DNA of 64,000 nt, from the NCBI GenBank assembly GCA_900110595.1, contig FOEZ01000019.1, forward strand, positions 1 through 64,000, written 5' to 3'. The notes beneath the pieces were generated by a model, which had not been told where the DNA came from, made no database searches, and saw only the letters and a list, made by a program, of their open reading frames with translations. Positions 60,664 through 64,000 of this stretch are shown here, piece by piece. Within the stretch, counting starts at the first letter, position 1; the number at the start of each line of letters is the position of its first letter. The position numbers were made by a program, and so were the translations under genes. The DNA comes from Arthrobacter sp. OV608. Its GTDB lineage: Bacteria > Actinomycetota > Actinomycetes > Actinomycetales > Micrococcaceae.

Positions 60664-61131
60664 GTGGCCAGACTGACCAAGGCCCAGCGCGAGTGGCGGC
60701 CGGGCATGCCCAAGAAGCGGCGCTCCACCAAGGTGATGTTCGCCTCCACCGTGCTGCTGCTGGAAGCGTTCGTGATGTTTTTCGCCACCCTGGCGGTGTT
60801 CGGGCTGCGCCGGGCGGAATTCCCGCCGGCACTGATCCTGGGGGTGGGCATCGGCCTGAGCGTGGTGATGATCGTGGCCTGCGCCTTCCTCACCAAGCCC
60901 TGGGGCGTTGGACTGGGCTGGATCTTGCAGCTCGTCCTGCTCCTCACCGGCATTTTCGAGCCGGCCATGTTCCTGGTGGGAGCTCTGTTCGCCCTTGCCT
61001 GGTGGTATGGAATCCGCACGGGTATCCGGCTGGACCGGGAAGCCGGCCAGCGGGCGCGCGAACAGGCCGCATGGGAGGCAGCCCATCCGGACCAGGCCGC
61101 CGGGCCCGACCAGCAGCCCCAGTCCACATAG
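60664..61131 (+). CDS. DUF4233 membrane protein
   Basis: The 155-aa protein has four membrane helices. The segment VLLLEAFVMFFATLAVFGL, quoted here within limits, is the conserved start of DUF4233. It begins with GTG 2 nt after the folC stop, a pairing seen widely in actinobacteria. Function unknown. Confidence 0.88.
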   Translation: MARLTKAQREWRPGMPKKRRSTKVMFASTVLLLEAFVMFFATLAVFGLRRAEFPPALILGVGIGLSVVMIVACAFLTKPWGVGLGWILQLVLLLTGIFEPAMFLVGALFALAWWYGIRTGIRLDREAGQRAREQAAWEAAHPDQAAGPDQQPQST

Positions 61132-61185
61132 CGCCAGTCCCCGTAGACTTGTCCCCGAAACCCATACCAACGCATTGGAGCAGTT

Positions 61186-61605
61186 GTGACTACTGAGCGC
61201 ACCCTCGTCCTGATCAAGCCCGACGGCGTCGCCCGCAACCTTACGGGCGCCATCCTGGCCCGGATCGAAGCCAAGGGCTACACCCTGGCTGAGCTGAAGA
61301 AGGTGGACGCCACCCGCGACCTGCTCGAACAGCACTACGAGGAGCACGTGGGCAAGCCTTTCTACGAGCCCCTGGTGGACTTTATGCTCAGCGGCCCTGT
61401 TGTGGCGGCCATCTTCGAAGGCCACCGCGTCATCGAGGGCTTCCGTTCCCTGGCCGGCACCACGGACCCCACCACCGCCGCCCCGGGCACCATCCGCGGC
61501 GACTTCGGCCGTGACTGGGGCCTGAAGGTCCAGCAGAACCTGGTGCACGGCTCGGATTCCACCGACTCCGCCGAGCGCGAGATCAAGATCTGGTTCCAGG
61601 GCTGA
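61186..61605 (+). CDS. ndk: Nucleoside diphosphate kinase
   Basis: A 139-aa enzyme balancing NTP pools. TLVLIKPDGVARN (6-18) and NLVHGSDS with the phosphorylated His121 are intact. GTG start. Last gene of the ileS-folC-DUF4233-ndk series, though TAGACT at 61145 suggests its own promoter as well. Confidence 0.97.
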   Translation: MTTERTLVLIKPDGVARNLTGAILARIEAKGYTLAELKKVDATRDLLEQHYEEHVGKPFYEPLVDFMLSGPVVAAIFEGHRVIEGFRSLAGTTDPTTAAPGTIRGDFGRDWGLKVQQNLVHGSDSTDSAEREIKIWFQG

Positions 61606-61608
61606 CCC

Positions 61609-61671
61609 CGCCCAACTGACAGATAAGGCCAATGTTCTTCGCGAACATTGGCCTTATCTGTCAGTTGGGCG
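61609..61671. terminator. 29-bp perfect palindrome between ndk and the VKOR gene
   Basis: The arms at 61609-61637 and 61643-61671 match perfectly around the 5-nt loop TTCGC. It starts 3 nt after the ndk stop and ends 7 nt before the convergent gene. There is no T-tract. It would form a very stable 3' end on both strands. Confidence 0.8.
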
Positions 61672-61678
61672 CGGCGGT

Positions 61679-62362
61679 TTAGAACCCGGACGTCCCCGCG
61701 AACACCTGGATGAACGCGAAGAAGATCGTGGCAATCACAGCCACGTAGAGCAGCGCGGTGATGATCCAGCCCGAGTCGCCGATGATGCGGGCTGCGTTCG
61801 CGGGCACCGGGATCACGCCGGAGGCGATGTTGCGGACCGTGGTCCAGACGAACAATGGAATCATGACGGCCCACACGATCATGCAGAACGGGCAAAGGAC
61901 GTGGATGTCATAAAGGGCCTGGGACCACAGCCACACCACGAACGCGAAGCCAAGGGTGACACCTGCCTGGAGCCCCAGCCAGTACCAACGGGCGAACGCT
62001 GCCCCGGCGAGCAGCGCCATGCCCACCGTAATGACGACGGCGAAGGCCACGATCCCGATGAACATGTTCGGGAAGCCGAACACCGAGCTCTGCCACGTCT
62101 GCATCACCTGCCCGCACGAGATCCACGGGTTCACATCGCACACCGTGGTGTGGTTCGGGTCCTTAAGGACCTCGAGCTTTTCCAGGACCAGGGTCCCGGA
62201 GGCGAGCCAGCCGATGACCCCGGTAATCACCAGCAGCCAGCCGAAGGGCCGGTTCCGGGTCATGGGTGGAACCGCTCCTGCTGTCCGTGCGGCCGGGTCC
62301 CTGTCCTGGTTCAGGCTCCGTTCCGGGGCAGGGGAACCGCTGACGGGGGAGATGCTGGGCAT
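61679..62362 (-). CDS. Vitamin K epoxide reductase (VKOR) family protein
   Basis: The 227-aa membrane protein has four or five helices. The loop pair Cys75 and Cys83 (CDVNPWISC) and the active-site Cys157-x2-Cys160 (CPFC) are all present. Bacterial VKOR reoxidises DsbA-type proteins in the envelope with menaquinone. Two starts are possible: 62362 (used) and 62263, both with ribosome sites; the 33 extra residues are disordered. Confidence 0.92.
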   Translation of the reverse strand: MPSISPVSGSPAPERSLNQDRDPAARTAGAVPPMTRNRPFGWLLVITGVIGWLASGTLVLEKLEVLKDPNHTTVCDVNPWISCGQVMQTWQSSVFGFPNMFIGIVAFAVVITVGMALLAGAAFARWYWLGLQAGVTLGFAFVVWLWSQALYDIHVLCPFCMIVWAVMIPLFVWTTVRNIASGVIPVPANAARIIGDSGWIITALLYVAVIATIFFAFIQVFAGTSGF

Positions 62363-62401
62363 GGGTATGGCGTCCTTTTCATCCGGTGCTCCTTGCCCTG
62401 A

Positions 62402-62813
62402 TTGTAACGCCGCAGGCTGGACGGAACGTCCAGACGCCGGGCGCGGGCCAACGGCATATGCCCGGCTTCCGCGGCGATTTACCCCGGGTATGAGAGAATG
62501 AACGTGGCTGGAAGCCGAACCACATTCGGACTCCGGTCCGGTGGCTTGTTCCCAAGACCGCCAATGATGAGCAGGGCAGGCGTCGGTTCAACCGGCGCGC
62601 TCCCGCGACTCCATTGGACGGCACCTGGTTGTGGCATGTAGAACAACGGGTTTTTAGAACATCCCGCCGGCCTCCACGGGCTGCCGCACCCCACTGCCGG
62701 TGCGAACCTGGGGGTATCCACTTGACTTCTGTCAACGCCTGCGGGTTTTGACAATATGTGCCCCAATGGGTGCCGGATGTGGCGGTACGTCAGGGGCAGG
62801 AGTGTTGCCACAT
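62402..62813 (+). other. Long intergenic region before RNase E, no gene seen
   Basis: This 412-bp stretch has no credible ORF. Seen in it: a hairpin-like CCGGTCCGG near 62530, an ACCTGG...ACAACGGGTTTTT terminator-like end near 62625-62657, and a TTGAC-TTCT-GTCAA inverted repeat at 62722-62735 followed by TTGACA at 62748. It may hold a small RNA and the rne promoter and leader; neither is proven. Confidence 0.4.
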
Positions 62814-64000
62814 ATGGATAATGAACAAGTTTCAGCCGTTAACGAAGACGCACCGGCCACGGAGGCCGTAGCCGCAGAGGCCGACGCCGCACCGAAGAAG
62901 GCCACCAGGACCCGGCGGAAAGCGGCTCCCAAGGCCGATGAAGCCCTGATTCCTTCCCCCGATGCCGGGGAAGCGGCCGCTCCCGAGGCCAAGGCTCCCG
63001 TCCGGCGTTCGCGTTCCCGCAAGAAGGACGACGTCGCTGAGCCGCTTCCTGCCTTTGCCGGGGAAGCAGCCCCTGGGACCGCCCAGCTCCCGGCCGATGC
63101 CCCGGCCGCGGAGGCTGCTGCCGGAGCTCCCGCACTTCCGGAATCTGCGGAGGAAGCAGCCCCGGAAACCGCAGTGGACGTTGAGCCCGAAGCAAAGCCG
63201 GTCCGGCGCCGCCGCGTGGCCACCCGTAAGACCTCTGCACCGGTTGCCGCGGAGGCGGCCCCCGCCGCAGCAACCGAATCCGCTGTTACAGAACCGGTGG
63301 CTGCAGCACCTGCACCGGCTGAAACTGCTGCCACGCCGACGGTTGCCGTCCCCTCTGATGAGACCGGCAAGCCCGAAGTGGAAGAAGCACCTGCGGAAGA
63401 GCCCACAGATGAGACTCCCGCCGCGCAGGCGCCTGTGCAGGCGCCGGCAGATGCTTCCACCGAAACAGCCGCTAAGGAGCCGGCACCCGCCGCTCCCGCG
63501 AGCCCCTTCGGCTCCCTGTTCCTGGAACCCGCTTCCCCCACCTCTGTGCTGTTCCAGGCCCCGGACCTGAGCACCGTGGTGCGGCCGGCACCTGCCGCCG
63601 CCACGGAAGCAGGCGAGGACGAAGCTGACGACAGCGATACCGATGATGCAAACGGCCGCCGCAGGCGCCGGGGCCGAGGGCGCCGCAACCGCGGCCGCCC
63701 GGGCGAGGGTGAAGACGCTGAGCTTGAAGGCAGCGAAGAGGCCGACGCCGATGCCTCCGACGACGCCGACGAGGAGGCTGCAGGGCAGGTGGAGGACGGA
63801 GTCACGTCCCGCCGTCGTCGCCGCCGCCGCCGCGGTGACCAGGACCTCGAGCTGACGGGCGGCGGGGAAGATGACCCGCCCAACACCGTCACCCGCGTCC
63901 GTGCGCCGCGCGCCGTCACCGAAGCGCCGGTCAGCAACCGGGTCACCAGTGTCAAGGGTTCCACCCGCCTGGAGGCGAAGAAGCAGCGCCGCCGCGAGTC
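62814..64000 (+). CDS. rne: Ribonuclease E/G, N-terminal part (3' end outside window)
   Basis: The window holds the first 395 codons. They are disordered: Ala/Glu/Pro-rich with basic patches (KKATRTRRKAA, RRSRSRKK, RRRRRGRGRRNRGR), as in actinobacterial RNase E, where such an extension precedes the S1 and catalytic domains. The last residues TRLEAKKQRRRES are the conserved entry to the catalytic region. AGGAG lies 11 nt before the ATG. The nuclease domain itself is not visible. Confidence 0.88.
   Translation, partial: MDNEQVSAVNEDAPATEAVAAEADAAPKKATRTRRKAAPKADEALIPSPDAGEAAAPEAKAPVRRSRSRKKDDVAEPLPAFAGEAAPGTAQLPADAPAAEAAAGAPALPESAEEAAPETAVDVEPEAKPVRRRRVATRKTSAPVAAEAAPAAATESAVTEPVAAAPAPAETAATPTVAVPSDETGKPEVEEAPAEEPTDETPAAQAPVQAPADASTETAAKEPAPAAPASPFGSLFLEPASPTSVLFQAPDLSTVVRPAPAAATEAGEDEADDSDTDDANGRRRRRGRGRRNRGRPGEGEDAELEGSEEADADASDDADEEAAGQVEDGVTSRRRRRRRRGDQDLELTGGGEDDPPNTVTRVRAPRAVTEAPVSNRVTSVKGSTRLEAKKQRRRE

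Noticed and set aside
58202..60832. Minus-strand ORF of 876 codons across ileS and folC
   Set aside because: A shadow of GC-rich coding on the plus strand. It crosses two well-identified genes and has no recognisable motif.
62732..63964. Long minus-strand ORF of 410 codons antisense to rne
   Set aside because: Its product is Ser/Ala/Arg low-complexity, a mirror of the disordered Ala/Glu/Pro-rich RNase E extension. It has no domain, and the plus frame is supported by conserved sequence and a ribosome site.
1..64000. CRISPR arrays, prophage, rRNA operon, integrase-flanked island
   Set aside because: No regularly spaced repeats, phage structural genes, rRNA sequence or integrase were found. 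The four tRNA genes show no duplicated 3' ends that would mark an attachment site.

Overview
The window is GC-rich, densely coded chromosomal DNA from an actinobacterium, most likely Micrococcaceae (Arthrobacter/Pseudarthrobacter type). The main reasons are the actinobacterial block tig-clpP1-clpP2-clpX ... valS ... ileS-folC-DUF4233-ndk-VKOR-rne, an MptB-type mannosyltransferase, a mycothiol-nitroreductase (Rv2466c) homologue, an ileS T-box with a very short Stem I, and many start codons placed exactly 6-7 nt after a TANNNT -10 box (leaderless mRNAs).

Layout. 1-540: the 3' end of an IS transposase and a hairpin. 539-5725: a catabolic island with an IclR regulator, an MHS-type transporter, a D-2-hydroxyacid dehydrogenase, a beta-hydroxyacid dehydrogenase and a gluconate-5-dehydrogenase-like SDR. 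Its promoters share a TTCA-N6-TGAA operator. 5744-8103: a GntR/FadR regulator divergent from 6-phosphogluconate dehydrogenase, which would fit the island feeding gluconate-type acids into the pentose phosphate pathway. 8243-13111: cysE/cysK, msrA, a Nif3-like protein, a coiled-coil protein with a degraded zinc ribbon, and yaaA. 13165-13563: RNase P RNA. 13605-21026: tspO, a long GAPDH with an attenuator-like leader, a secreted HNH nuclease, def, tRNA-His, orn, mptB and alkD.

21144-31400 is a sugar-catabolism region: an aldose epimerase, an esterase-like hydrolase, a LacI regulator, the cassette Gfo/Idh - DUF993 - TIM-barrel isomerase, then xylA/xylB divergent from xylR. LacI-type operators lie before the epimerase and the cassette, and an XylR-type palindrome lies between xylA and xylR. 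31494-45006 is housekeeping and stress: a 40-aa acidic ORF, tRNA-Arg, a second ssb, a lipoprotein, ettA, tesB, truncated haemoglobin with MscS, an epimerase, OsmC with PepN, rpiB and a Nei-type glycosylase.

45091-64000 holds tRNA-Gly and tRNA-Pro, trigger factor and the ClpP1P2-ClpX protease, a DsbA-like protein, valS, an SDR, an endo/exonuclease/phosphatase-fold protein divergent from the T-box-controlled ileS, then folC-DUF4233-ndk, a VKOR homologue and the start of RNase E/G, which runs off the window. I saw no CRISPR array, prophage, replication origin or rRNA operon. The best candidates for undescribed biology are the IclR-controlled oxidoreductase island, the LacI-controlled DUF993 cassette, the leader hairpin before GAPDH, and the long perfect palindromes between convergent genes.
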